The notes beneath the pieces were generated by a model that saw nothing but the letters and a program-made list of their open reading frames with translations, ran no database searches and was not told where the DNA came from. The position numbers and the translations under genes are program-made. 64,000 nucleotides of DNA from Streptomyces lavendulae subsp. lavendulae (GTDB taxonomy: Bacteria; Actinomycetota; Actinomycetes; Streptomycetales; Streptomycetaceae). This document shows, piece by piece, positions 7,379 through 16,368 of this stretch. The stretch is taken from contig NZ_CP024985.1 in the NCBI RefSeq assembly GCF_002803845.1, forward strand, positions 8,195,501-8,259,500, written 5' to 3'. How positions within the stretch are numbered: the first letter of the stretch is position 1; each line of letters opens with the position of its first letter.

Positions 7379-9969
7379 GCGACCTCATCCTCCTGGTCGT
7401 CGTGGTCGTCAGGATCAGCGAGTTCCTCGACAGGGAAGCCGCTGTTCCACATGTTGCTGAAGTAGTCCTGCGGACGCCGCAGATCCATGGCGAGCGCTTG
7501 GTCGAGCAGTCCGAGCCCGGCCAGGGCCCTCTCGAGGCCGTCGATCGCCCGCGCGGTGGGCTCGAAGACCTTGTGGAGGTAGTCGGCCGTGGCATCATCC
7601 GGGGCTCGTTCGGCGATGGAGTACCACTGCTCCCGTTTGCGTCGCCAGTACAGAAGGTCCGCGCCGGTCATCACGAGCTTGTCGCAGCTGTCGCAGTCCA
7701 GGTTCCGGGGGCATTTCCCGCCGTCCACGACGACCTGGGCCGTGCAGAGGCCGCCCAGGGTCGGTGTGCACCGGCGGCCCACGTCCACCGCCATGGCCAG
7801 CGCGGTTTCCCGGCTGAGTGGGTTGGTGGCGGTGTCGAAGAGCGGCTCACCGGGGTTGGCCGAGCCCGGACCGCCGACCCAGACGCGGGGCAGGACGTCG
7901 TCCAGTTCGGAGCCGGCGATGTCGACGTAGTGCTCGGCCATGTGCTCGGAGATCTGCCCGAGGTACTTCCTAATGTGCGCGAGAGATGCGCCGGCCCGAA
8001 GGAGCTTGGTGGCCAGCGTGTGGCGGGCCTGGTGCGGGACTCCCCGCCCCAGATCGAGAGTTGCCACCCACTCCCGGAACGAGCTGCTGAAAAAGCCGTA
8101 GGAGATCGATTCGGTCTCCCTGGGGTTCTTCACGTGGGTGGGGAACAGGGCCATATGGTCTCGCTCCAGCACGGTGGGCAGGCGTCCCTGGCGCCGCTCG
8201 AAGCGCTGAAGCGTGGTCTTGCGCCGGTTGTCGAGGCGGTTGAAGAGGTATTCGGGGATGCGGATGCCCTCGTCGAGGTTGCCGACCTTGGTCTGGTCGT
8301 GCCAGAGCATCGGGACCCCGTTGAGGTAGGAGATGCAGTTGAAGCGGAGCTTCAGAACCTCCGAGCACCGCCGACCGGTGTACACCAAGGCTTCCCAGGC
8401 ATCCCGCAGCCCGCGGTTGTTGGCGTCCCACGTCGCAGCGAATCGCCGCAGGTTGCCCTCGTCGGCCAGGGCCCGCGCGAGCCGGTCGTCGAACGGACGC
8501 CGCTTGCGCTCCGGCAGCCTTCCACCACGTGGGAGCGCGGTGATGAACGACCGATCAAGTCCGATCGCGTCGGCTTCCCCTCGCTCCAGGAGCTCGTAGA
8601 GGAGTTTGCGTACGTAGTTGAAGGTGATCCTTGCGCTGTCCTTCGTCACGGTGCCAGGGGCGCCGTCGGTGCGGCGCACGACCAGTGACTGCAGGTTACC
8701 GGCCGCCCGGTGCCGGTGATCGGCGGCGAAGTTCTCCGCATGCCTGCTCGTCAGCAGCTCCGGAGTGCGGCCGCCTCCCGGCGCGTCGACATCCAGGAAG
8801 GCCCCCAGCTCCGACAGCGCCCGTCGGGCCGAGTCCAGCGTGCCGCGCGAGCGGGGGCAGTCCACGGACTGCAGCAGGCGGGCGATGTGGTCCCAGAGCA
8901 CGTCGCGCAGCCAGCGCTGCGGCACCGCGGACAGATCGAAGCAGGTGTCCATGCCCGGGAACCGGCGCCCGAAGTGCGCGGTCTCGATGAACCCGGCCTC
9001 CCGGCTGTCCTCCTTCGTGTAGTAGAGGGGACGCAGCCGGCTCAGAATCTCCCGGGCGATCTGGCGGGGCTTCATCCGACACCGGTCCAGATCGAGACCC
9101 GCGAGCGAATCGACGTCGTTCTGCCGGCACTCGTTCGTCAGCATCCGCAGGTCAGTGATGGTCCACCGGGTGCGGCTGCCGTCCCGCGTGTGGGCCTCGA
9201 GACCCCACTGCAACTCGGCCTTGGCCAGCGGGCGCATGCCGACCATGCTGATCTGCCCGATCTGGTAGACGGGCTGCTGCCCGGCGCACCATGCCGCGAA
9301 CGCCGAGGGATCTTCGGTGGATACGGGGACGGCCTCGCGTGTCCGCTCGTAGTGCCGCTCCCACAAGAGGGGCAGACTCACACGGCCCGGCCTGCCCGCG
9401 GCGATGTAACGCTCCCTGTGCTGAGCACACAATCCCAGCGGTGTGTCAGCCATACGGTCGCACGTCGCCGCCCGGCATGTCCCGTAACCCTGCGGATAGG
9501 GGACCTGGTCGCGCAACCACGAGGCGAAGTCGGCGGATGCTCCAGCCCGTCGGGCGTAGCTGTCCCACAGCCGATAGTGGAACAGGCAGATCCGTCTCGA
9601 GTAGTTGTAGGCGGGCCGGTCCGGACAGACCGCGCAGAGGACCTCCTCGCGCCCTCCGGCGGGCTCCAGCGGCTGCGTGGCGCTTAGGAACCCGGTCCGG
9701 GTCGCACCTTCAGGATCACGGGCCAGGTGGTCGATCCACTCCTTGCGGTGCGTGGAGCAGAAGTCACTCGTGCTGGTCCGGGTGCGCAGGCACTCCAGGA
9801 CCGCGCAGCCCCACCCGTACGTCTCGTGATCGGGCGGGATATCCAGCACGTCACCGCGGAACAGGGGATCGAAACGCGGCCCGCTGATCAGGGCCTCCAG
9901 CAGTTCCAGGCGGTCCCGCCCGACCTGGCCGAGACCACGCTCAGGAAGTGCGCGCAAGGGCGAGCTCAA
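7375..9969 (-). CDS. tnpB: TnpB-like tyrosine recombinase of a Tn554-family transposon
   Basis: 864 residues, longer than Tn554 TnpB (about 630). The C-terminal catalytic domain shows Arg in LVYTGRRCSEVL, the HxxR box HQARH near residue 646, and the nucleophile Tyr in EHYVDI near 681. Beyond it lies a Cys cluster (KCPRNLDCDSC, near 753-762) typical of these recombinases. The long N-terminal part has scattered Cys/His pairs (CSTHRKEW, CLFHYRLW, CRAATCDRM) that may bind zinc. It is coupled to tnpA upstream and tnpC downstream by 4-base overlaps. Confidence 0.88.
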   Translation of the reverse strand: MSSPLRALPERGLGQVGRDRLELLEALISGPRFDPLFRGDVLDIPPDHETYGWGCAVLECLRTRTSTSDFCSTHRKEWIDHLARDPEGATRTGFLSATQPLEPAGGREEVLCAVCPDRPAYNYSRRICLFHYRLWDSYARRAGASADFASWLRDQVPYPQGYGTCRAATCDRMADTPLGLCAQHRERYIAAGRPGRVSLPLLWERHYERTREAVPVSTEDPSAFAAWCAGQQPVYQIGQISMVGMRPLAKAELQWGLEAHTRDGSRTRWTITDLRMLTNECRQNDVDSLAGLDLDRCRMKPRQIAREILSRLRPLYYTKEDSREAGFIETAHFGRRFPGMDTCFDLSAVPQRWLRDVLWDHIARLLQSVDCPRSRGTLDSARRALSELGAFLDVDAPGGGRTPELLTSRHAENFAADHRHRAAGNLQSLVVRRTDGAPGTVTKDSARITFNYVRKLLYELLERGEADAIGLDRSFITALPRGGRLPERKRRPFDDRLARALADEGNLRRFAATWDANNRGLRDAWEALVYTGRRCSEVLKLRFNCISYLNGVPMLWHDQTKVGNLDEGIRIPEYLFNRLDNRRKTTLQRFERRQGRLPTVLERDHMALFPTHVKNPRETESISYGFFSSSFREWVATLDLGRGVPHQARHTLATKLLRAGASLAHIRKYLGQISEHMAEHYVDIAGSELDDVLPRVWVGGPGSANPGEPLFDTATNPLSRETALAMAVDVGRRCTPTLGGLCTAQVVVDGGKCPRNLDCDSCDKLVMTGADLLYWRRKREQWYSIAERAPDDATADYLHKVFEPTARAIDGLERALAGLGLLDQALAMDLRRPQDYFSNMWNSGFPVEELADPDDHDDQEDEVA

Positions 9970-11144
9970 CTCGGCTCACCCCACACGGTGTTCAGCGCAG
10001 TGACGAACGCCGGGTCGTGGACATCCGTGTGCCCGTAGACTTCCTCGACGGTCTGCGCCGAGGCCCAGCCTCCTGCATCCCGTGCGATCACCGCGTTGCC
10101 GTCCGCGGCGTCGAGGACGTCGCTGCCGAACTGATGCCGAAACATGTGCGGCCGGACCAGGCCCAGGGCGAGCCGATAGCCGGCCCGCTTCAGCAGCTTG
10201 CGCGCCGAGTCGGTCGTCCAGGGCAGGCCGGCGGTCGGTCCGGAGAGGTTGACCAGGAGCATGCCGTGCTTGGCGTCCGGTGGATACTCGGTCGTCATGT
10301 ACGCGAAGTAGGAGTGGACCATCGCGGGACTCGCTCGCCGGATCTTGCCTCCCTGTACGACCCCGTTGTGAACGCTCCAGTCCTGCTTGGTCTTCACACG
10401 AGAACGGTTCGCGTTCGTCTCGCGATGGCAGATGTGCACATGCGCCGAACTGCACTCACCACAATGCGCGTTCTCCCGAAGATGCAGATCGACCAGGTGT
10501 ATCCCCGTCAGCTCACCGATGCGGAACCCGCCGTCGTCCAGCCACGTCACGACCATCTGGTCCCGTGCCGTCTTGAAGTCCTCCAGCAGGACCTCGCGGG
10601 CGCCTTCCGGAGGAAGCTTCGGGTGGCGCCGCCGGACCACGCGCTTCGGCCGCAGCTTGTTGGCCGGCATCTCCTTCAGGATGTGCCCAAGCAGGGCCCG
10701 ATTCCGGTCTGCCTTCGTCGGCAGCCGGGTCCCGCCGAACTCACCGGCGACGACCTCGTTGATCCCCAGCTTGCCTTGGTGGACGTAGAACCCCTTCAGC
10801 GCCGCCGCCGCCGTCTCCAGGGTGCTCTGCTGGTACGGCTTCTTCCCTGCCCGCCACGGCTGTCCGAACGGGCCGTTGAACTCGGCACCGACAGCACCCA
10901 TGTACCGCTCAAGGTCGTAGAACGTCGTCGTCTCCGGCGACAGGCCCTCGTAGGGCAGCCAGCGCAAATGGTCCACAAGGAGGTAGGCATACGTTCTTGC
11001 CGTACCGACGTCGCATGTCCGCAGGAAGCTGTCGGCAACAGGATGCACGGGACCGCCCGGTTCCGTGATCGTGTACGCGACCCTGCCGTCCCGCCGACGG
11101 ATCTCCTGCACTCGCAGATCGCCGATGACCGTACGTCGGCTCAC
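9966..11144 (-). CDS. tnpA: TnpA-like tyrosine recombinase of a Tn554-family transposon
   Basis: 392 residues from a GTG at 11144 preceded by GAGGGG. The frame is open further upstream, but the extension lacks recombinase-like sequence. An N-terminal SAM-like core-binding domain precedes the catalytic domain, which has Arg in GFRIGEL (about 208), the HxxR box HMFRH (333-337), Trp in GGWAS (about 360) and Tyr in VYGH (about 370). An insert with HCGEC may bind metal. With TnpB it should cut and rejoin at the 6-bp core. The gene starts about 130 bp from the element end. Confidence 0.88.
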   Translation of the reverse strand: MSRRTVIGDLRVQEIRRRDGRVAYTITEPGGPVHPVADSFLRTCDVGTARTYAYLLVDHLRWLPYEGLSPETTTFYDLERYMGAVGAEFNGPFGQPWRAGKKPYQQSTLETAAAALKGFYVHQGKLGINEVVAGEFGGTRLPTKADRNRALLGHILKEMPANKLRPKRVVRRRHPKLPPEGAREVLLEDFKTARDQMVVTWLDDGGFRIGELTGIHLVDLHLRENAHCGECSSAHVHICHRETNANRSRVKTKQDWSVHNGVVQGGKIRRASPAMVHSYFAYMTTEYPPDAKHGMLLVNLSGPTAGLPWTTDSARKLLKRAGYRLALGLVRPHMFRHQFGSDVLDAADGNAVIARDAGGWASAQTVEEVYGHTDVHDPAFVTALNTVWGEPS

Positions 11145-11272
11145 TCGCCACCCCTCGCTTTCACCTGGCCACACATCACACACACTGTGTGCACAACCGG
11201 TTAACGAGGCTGGGAGGTGAGAGGCAACGCCATAGACGCACATCAACTACATAGGGCAGGTGGGCAAGTTAA

Positions 11273-11278
11273 CTCGTG
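11273..11278. repeat. Insertion core CTCGTG, left copy
   Basis: This hexamer is identical to the one at 4161-4166. On the coding strand CACGAG is exactly the His175-Glu176 codon pair of the broken glycosyltransferase, which ties the crossover to codon boundaries of the target. Confidence 0.85.
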
Positions 11279-11800
11279 GAAGAGGAAGAAGTGCCCCGGC
11301 CAGCCCCCGGCCCGGTCGTAGGCGTCGCGCCGGACTATGACGACGCCCTCGGCCATGACCGTGACGATGCCGGGGCGGGCCGGATCGGAGGCGCGCAGGC
11401 GCGGTACCCAACGCCGGAGGGTCACACCGGTCTCGGGGTCGCAGAGGCGGGGCTGCGCGTACGCGAGCCGCGGGTCGCGGGCGAACTCGGCGACCGGGCG
11501 GGCGAGGGCGTCGGTGTCGGGGAGGTGGGCGTCGTTGTCGAAGAAGAACAGGTAGTCGCCCTTGACCCGGTCGGCGCCGATGTTGCGGCCCTCGCGGATG
11601 CCCACGTTCTCGGGGAGGCCGACGGTGCGGACACCGGCGGGCACCTGTTCGGGTACGCAGCCGTTGCCGACCACGACGACGTCCAGCTCGATGCCCTCCT
11701 GCGCGAGGAGGGAGGCCACCGCCCGGGGGAACTCCTCGGGGCGGTCGTTCATCGTCAGGACGACGGCCGCGACCGTCGGACGGATCGTGCCGGCACTCAC
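11273..11800 (-). pseudogene. Glycosyltransferase family 2 gene, 5' half, split by the Tn554-like element
   Basis: 176 codons from a GTG at 11800 (GGAGG eight bases upstream) to the His-Glu core. A few in-element codons then add LTCPPALCS before a stop at 11243. It contains the GT-A start TVAAVVLTMNDRPEEF, the loop ENVGIREGRNIG, the metal-binding FFFDND, and RRWVPRLRASDP, the last nearly identical to the cargo copy. It lacks the C-terminal acceptor half, which lies at 3810-4166. The joined product would be 292 residues. Confidence 0.88.
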
Positions 11801-12035
11801 AGAACAGCCCTCCACTTCATACGGTCTTCAACGCTATGCCCAGTTCTGGAACCCGATGAGGCGCAGCCGGCCGTGAAGGCGGTGCGCAGCACTCATCCGG
11901 TGGCCTTCATGACGTGGGGAAGTCTTCCCGCGCCGGCGGGGACGATCCCGGGCGGCGGCGGAAAGGAGGGGCTTGAGCGGATTCGTGTGGCGAGCCGGAT
12001 GAATCGGCCCCCCGGGTGGGAAGGAGCCTGCCAGG

Positions 12036-12632
12036 ATGGAGTCCCCCTGTTGCGAGGAGGCCGCGTTGACCAGTCCCGAGGCCAAGGGGCCCAAGGTGCC
12101 GCCGAGTCACCCCCCGAGGACTCCGCCACCGCAGAAGAAGCCGGTGGAGCCCCCACGGCCTCAGCCGGCGACGAAGTCGGCCGACGAGATGCCAGTGCGT
12201 AGCCAGTTGCGCATGGTGGTGCGGAACCGGCGTACCGCCGCGCACCCCTTTCGGGCGGATGAATGGGCCCCGGCGAAGGCGGTTCGCCAGGTCCTGGGGA
12301 CGGTGCGGGGGTGGGGGTACCCGGACCTGGACGAGGACGACCTGGAGAGGGTCGTACGGGTCCTCGTCACCGCGGCCGTGGAGGATGGGGGGAAGCGGCT
12401 GAGCGTGCATCTCGGCGACCAGGACCACAAGGTGCTCGTCGCCGTTCTCAGCCACACCACGGGAGCGCCTGACCAGGCAGTGCTCGGCACGGTGGCCACC
12501 CTCGCCACCGTCGACTCGGTCGGCACGGACACGGGTGAGGACGGCCGGCGCATGTGGGCGGTCCTCGACGCCGAGCCCCGTCGCCGGCCGGTCCGAGGCA
12601 CGGCTGCCGTCAGGGGCGAAGCCCCTTCGTAG
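12036..12632 (+). CDS. HATPase-like (RsbW/anti-sigma type) protein, divergent
   Basis: 198 residues from an ATG preceded by AGGAG; a TTG at 12066 with GAGGAGG is an alternative. A Pro/Lys-rich disordered N-terminus of about 60 residues precedes a compact domain. That domain (ERVVRVLVTAAVEDGGKRLSVHL, HKVLVAVLSH, GRRMWAVLD) follows the pattern of Streptomyces ATP-binding anti-sigma-like regulators, but the canonical N and G boxes are degenerate. It may be a non-catalytic regulator; no sigma factor or anti-anti-sigma gene is next to it. Confidence 0.6.
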   Translation: MESPCCEEAALTSPEAKGPKVPPSHPPRTPPPQKKPVEPPRPQPATKSADEMPVRSQLRMVVRNRRTAAHPFRADEWAPAKAVRQVLGTVRGWGYPDLDEDDLERVVRVLVTAAVEDGGKRLSVHLGDQDHKVLVAVLSHTTGAPDQAVLGTVATLATVDSVGTDTGEDGRRMWAVLDAEPRRRPVRGTAAVRGEAPS

Positions 12633-12644
12633 GGAGGTCGTGCA

Positions 12645-12673
12645 CCGGCCTGCCCGTGGATCAGGCAGGCCGG
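12645..12673. terminator. Bidirectional hairpin terminator
   Basis: Perfect 10-bp arms CCGGCCTGCC and GGCAGGCCGG with a 9-base loop lie between the convergent HATPase-like and Nudix genes. No T-tract follows, as is common in actinobacteria. Confidence 0.65.
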
Positions 12674-12817
12674 CGAGGCGTCCCCGAGGATCGCGGAGCC
12701 TCCGCGTTCTGCGTGACGCCGGTGACGCCGGTGCCCCTGTCCGTATGGGCGGCCGGTCGGCAGAACGCTCTCCTGGGGGCGAGTGGAGGTGGACCGGGGA
12801 AACGACTCGACCGTTGG

Positions 12818-13726
12818 TCAGGTCCACCCGAGCTCGGTGTAGATCCGGCCCGCCCGGATGCCGTCGAGGGCGGTCGCGGTGTACGGGACGATCGGCTGCG
12901 GGAGGGCGTCGGCCGGCCACCAGCCCCAGGACACGCACCGGTCCGGCTCACGCACCACCGGTGTGCCCCGCCAGCGAGCGGCTCGGAAGAAGAGCGCCAT
13001 CATCGGCTGCGATCCGGGCGCGTCCACCATGTGCACCACGTGGACGAGTTCGACGTCCGCCGGGTCGATGACCAGACCCGCCTCCTCCGCGGCTTCCCGC
13101 ACCACACAGCTCACCGCCGCCTCCTGCTCGCAGTGCCCGGAGAGCAGCTGGAAGGTGGAGGGAGCGAACACGCAGTCCGGGTGCCGCAGCCCGAACAGGA
13201 TCGAGCCGTCTTCCCGCTGGAGGCAGAGGTGGACACCGACGGTGTTCATGCGGGGCCGGCCCCCACCGGCCTGCGCGGGGCGGCTCTCCGGCCTCGGCGC
13301 GGGGACGGGTGCGGTGCGCTCGTGCAGGGCGATGACATCGGCCGTCCACGGGCACATCGTCAGCCACGCGGTCTTCGCCGCGTCGAACCAGCGGAACATG
13401 ATGCCCTCCGGGCACGGCAGGGCATCAGCGTCACCGTCCCAGGTCCCCAGGAAGACGCTGATCCGCCCCGTAGCGCCGTCCGGGCCGTGGGCGTCGACCA
13501 CCGTGAACGGCTCCAGCGGTACGGACAGCCCGGTTTCCTCCAGCAGTTCCCGCTCCACGGCCTCGCGGGACGTCTCCTCTCCCTCGCGGTCGCCTCCCGG
13601 GATCGACCAGGTACCGGGGTCGCAGATGTGCGGCTTGTTGGCGTCCCGCAGGTGCAGCAGGTACTGACCGGCGGAGTTGACCAGGAGCGCGGCGGTTCCG
13701 CGCGGCTCGGCGGACAGGTAGGTCAC
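12818..13726 (-). CDS. Tandem Nudix hydrolase
   Basis: 302 residues with two Nudix domains. The first (about 1-140) has a textbook box at 45-67: G, five residues, E, seven residues, REL, then LEETGL. The second (about 158-302) has a box at 197-218 that is one residue short in the loop (GHCEQE then REAAEEAGL). Nudix enzymes cleave nucleoside diphosphates linked to another group; the substrates here are unknown. The gene follows the ABC exporter and the 30-residue ORF on the same strand by 10 bases, so it is probably co-transcribed. Confidence 0.85.
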   Translation of the reverse strand: MTYLSAEPRGTAALLVNSAGQYLLHLRDANKPHICDPGTWSIPGGDREGEETSREAVERELLEETGLSVPLEPFTVVDAHGPDGATGRISVFLGTWDGDADALPCPEGIMFRWFDAAKTAWLTMCPWTADVIALHERTAPVPAPRPESRPAQAGGGRPRMNTVGVHLCLQREDGSILFGLRHPDCVFAPSTFQLLSGHCEQEAAVSCVVREAAEEAGLVIDPADVELVHVVHMVDAPGSQPMMALFFRAARWRGTPVVREPDRCVSWGWWPADALPQPIVPYTATALDGIRAGRIYTELGWT

Positions 13727-13736
13727 GTTCGACTCC

Positions 13737-13829
13737 TCAGGATCGGGAACGAGTGGTGCCGGCGGCCGCGGTGGCGGCGGGGGTGCGCCGGACGCCGCCC
13801 CGGGCCGGGAGGCGCAGCGCGCCCTTCAT
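13737..13829 (-). CDS. 30-residue Arg/Ala-rich peptide coupled to the ABC exporter
   Basis: An ATG at 13829 overlaps the ABC transporter stop as ATGA, with GGAGGAG 5-6 bases upstream, and a TGA at 13739 ends the frame. The product begins MKGALRLPARGGVRRTP and ends TTRSRS. It is strongly basic, with no Cys and no hydrophobic signal. It could be a real short protein, a peptide exported by the transporter, or a coupling ORF that helps translation reach the Nudix gene. Confidence 0.45.
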   Translation of the reverse strand: MKGALRLPARGGVRRTPAATAAAGTTRSRS

Positions 13830-15862
13830 GAGCGCTCCTCCGCCCTGGTGTCCTCGGCGGGGGCGCGCTGGGCAGGTACGGTGTCCGCGAACGCGGCGGC
13901 CTGAATCAGGTAGGAGTCCCGGAAGTCGCCTGTGCCGGTGTCCTCGTCCATGAGTTCGGCGAACGTTCCGGACTCGGCGAGCCGGCCGTCCTTCATGACG
14001 TGGATGACGTCGGCGTGCCGCACCGAATGCAGTCGGTGGGTGATGAAGATGATCGTCTGCCCGGTCGCGGCGAGCGCGCGGATCTGATCGAAGACCCGCT
14101 GCTCGGCGACCGCGTCCAGGGCGCTCGTGGGCTCGTCGACGACCAGGATCTCCGCGCGTTTGTACCAGGCGCGGCTGATGCCGACCAGCTGCCATTCCCC
14201 GCCGGACGCCTCGCGCCCGCCCTTGTACCCCCGGCCCAGGAGCGTCCCGAAGCCCCGGGGCAGCGCGGCGATGAACCTGTCGGCGCCGGAGAAGGCCGCA
14301 GCGTTGCGTACTGCCTCGTCCTCGATGGGCACGGTGGGGCGGCCGATGCCGATGTTGACCCGTACCGTGAACGGCCACCGGAAGAAGGACTGCGACATGA
14401 GGGCGATACGGGCGAAGATCTGCCCGCGGTCGGCCTTGGCGGCATCCACGCCGTCCCACCAGATCGTGCCGCCGCCCTCGTCGGGCAGGTGCAGTCCGGC
14501 CAGCAGCTTGACGAGGGTGGACTTGCCCGAGCCGTTCGCCCCGACCAGGGCGATGACCTTGCCCATCGGGAAGGACAGGGACACCTCGCGCAGGGTCGGG
14601 TCAGGGGTCTCGCCGCCGGAACCCGGGTAGGTGAACGTGACCTTCTCGAAGCGGACTTCCCGCACCCGCCCGGGCAGGTCTTCCCCGGTCTGCGGGATCG
14701 CACGGGCCTGCGCCTCCGCGCACAGCCGTTCGTAGTCGGCGACGAACAGGGACTCCTGATGCAGATCGGCCATCTGCAGGACGAGGCCGTCGAGGCTGGA
14801 GGCGCCGGCGCGGATGGCGAGAACCGCGGTGCCCGCGACCGCGAGGTCCATCCGCCCGCTCCACAGGAGCAGCCCCAGCGCCCCGTAGGTGAGGAGGGTC
14901 GCGGCCCCGGACGCGCCGTCGGCGACGAGGCCGATCCTGGCGGCGTTGCGGGCCAGGCGGGTCTGCTCGCGCTCGCTGGTCTCGGCCATCTCCCGGAAGT
15001 GTCCGAGGAGGAACGGTCCGACCTCGTGGACCCGGACCTCGGCCGCGGCCTCCCGCTGGGTCAGCAACTGGCCCAGCAGGTGCCCGGCCCGCGCGTGCTG
15101 CACGAAGGTGTGGAAGCTGATGTAGCGCTGCTTGGAGATCGTCAGCGAACTCCACGCGCTGGGCAGCGTCATCAGCACCAGAAGGGGCAGGAGCGCGACG
15201 TGGAGCACGGTGAGGACGCTCGCCGCGGCGATCAGGGAGATCCCCGAGTTCAGCGTGTTCGTGCAGTAGCGGATCATTCGGCGGGCGGAGTCGGCTCCGT
15301 AACGGGCTGCGTCCAGCAGCCGGTGGAACTCGTCGTCCTCGATCGCCGCGAGCTCCACCCGGTGCACCAGCCCCAGATACCGCTCCGTCGCGACCCGCTG
15401 GACTTTGGGTTCGAGCTCTCCGGTGGCCGCCGTCGACGCGGAGCGCAGCAGCGATCCCAGCAACGCGGTGACCGCGACCAGTCCGAGTGACGGAACGGCC
15501 CGGGCGAGGCGTTCGTTGGTCGTGCCGCCGGCCAGGACGTGACCGAGGACGCTGTTGACCGCGACCAGCCCGACCGCCTGGGTCACGCCCCGCCCGACCT
15601 CGGCGCCCAGCACCACGCGCAGAGCCCGGGCGTCGGCGAGGTGGGCGAGCCTCAGCCCGGTCGCGACCATGCGGGGTAAGGCCCTGGCCATGGCCAGCAG
15701 GCCGAGCTTCAGCCACGCGCCCTCGTGCTGTTCCCAGCCGACGTCGTACGCCAGCTCCCCTCCGAAGAGCAGTCGCTCCGAATCCGACACGGTGGGCGCT
15801 TCGGGAGGCTCCGGTACGGGGTCCTCGTGCCGGGTGTCGGCGGGGGTGTGGGCGGGATGCAC
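13826..15862 (-). CDS. ABC transporter, fused permease and ATP-binding protein
   Basis: 678 residues from a GTG at 15862 with GGAGG five bases upstream; the frame extends to an ATG at 15958 that has no ribosome site. The N-terminal half is an exporter-type six-helix membrane domain. The C-terminal ATPase has Walker A GANGSGKST (about 441-449), signature SGGEW (about 553-557), Walker B ILVVDEPTSALD (about 572) and the H-loop His in FITHRLHS (about 609). The SGGEW signature resembles that of peptide/lantibiotic-type half-exporters. The substrate is unknown; the basic 30-residue ORF immediately downstream is worth considering. It probably works as a homodimer. Confidence 0.88.
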   Translation of the reverse strand: MHPAHTPADTRHEDPVPEPPEAPTVSDSERLLFGGELAYDVGWEQHEGAWLKLGLLAMARALPRMVATGLRLAHLADARALRVVLGAEVGRGVTQAVGLVAVNSVLGHVLAGGTTNERLARAVPSLGLVAVTALLGSLLRSASTAATGELEPKVQRVATERYLGLVHRVELAAIEDDEFHRLLDAARYGADSARRMIRYCTNTLNSGISLIAAASVLTVLHVALLPLLVLMTLPSAWSSLTISKQRYISFHTFVQHARAGHLLGQLLTQREAAAEVRVHEVGPFLLGHFREMAETSEREQTRLARNAARIGLVADGASGAATLLTYGALGLLLWSGRMDLAVAGTAVLAIRAGASSLDGLVLQMADLHQESLFVADYERLCAEAQARAIPQTGEDLPGRVREVRFEKVTFTYPGSGGETPDPTLREVSLSFPMGKVIALVGANGSGKSTLVKLLAGLHLPDEGGGTIWWDGVDAAKADRGQIFARIALMSQSFFRWPFTVRVNIGIGRPTVPIEDEAVRNAAAFSGADRFIAALPRGFGTLLGRGYKGGREASGGEWQLVGISRAWYKRAEILVVDEPTSALDAVAEQRVFDQIRALAATGQTIIFITHRLHSVRHADVIHVMKDGRLAESGTFAELMDEDTGTGDFRDSYLIQAAAFADTVPAQRAPAEDTRAEERS

Positions 15863-16368
15863 TGCGTCCTCCAACTGGGTGGCGTGATGGCACTGGTGCT
15901 CTGGGAAGGGCCTCGCTTTCGCGGCCGTAACGGCCTTGAACAGGGGAATGTGTCGCATGTATGTCTGACTTTGGCATGTGGTGCGGCAGCCCCGTGGCCG
16001 AGCGCTTTGAACTCACACATTCGAGTGGTTGCCGACGAGGGGTGCCCGATCAGGGGCTTGCGGGCGAGCGGCCGGCTGAACGTCTGGTCTTCCCTGCACT
16101 GTCACCGCAAGGACCTACGCTGTCGCGAGTGCTCGGCACGACGGAGAGACGACACGCGGCATCCCGGAAGCCATGGCCGTCCAGGTCGGCGCGGCACTGT
16201 CGTACCGTCAGTCGGCAAGTGGCCGAACAGGCCTGACGGTCAGTCGGGCAGCACAGATCAAGACCGAGGTCCCCGCCCACATCGACGCGATCTCGCGGGC
16301 CATGCGCCGCACCCGAGCCATCGGGAACATCCGCCTCCAGGCGACCATCGCAGAAAGTGTGACCCCCC
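15863..16368. other. Intergenic region between the divergent ABC and FAD genes
   Basis: About 500 bases with no convincing gene. It should hold promoters for both flanking transcripts. No clear repeat or operator was recognised. Confidence 0.4.

Larger units (their letters stand above)
4167..11272 (-). mobile_element. Tn554-family transposon with glycosyltransferase and zeta-toxin cargo
   Basis: About 7.1 kb bounded by two CTCGTG hexamers. The recombination genes tnpA, tnpB and tnpC are encoded head to tail on the minus strand at the right end, overlapping by 4 bases as in Tn554. The two ends have no inverted repeats and no longer target duplication is seen, which is normal for this family. 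The left part carries a GT2 gene (plus strand) and a zeta-like kinase with a small downstream gene (minus strand). The cargo DNA looks lower in GC than the surroundings. Removal at the core restores the host glycosyltransferase frame exactly. Confidence 0.9.

Noticed and set aside
4161..11278. Composite transposon or integrative phage explanation for the GT split
   Set aside because: No IS ends, phage structural genes or tRNA attachment sites; overlapping tnpABC and the 6-bp core fit a Tn554-type element.
13737..13829. Claim that the 30-residue ORF is a RiPP precursor
   Set aside because: No modifying enzymes, no Cys or leader-like motif, and the transporter has no peptidase domain; only a coupled short ORF can be supported.
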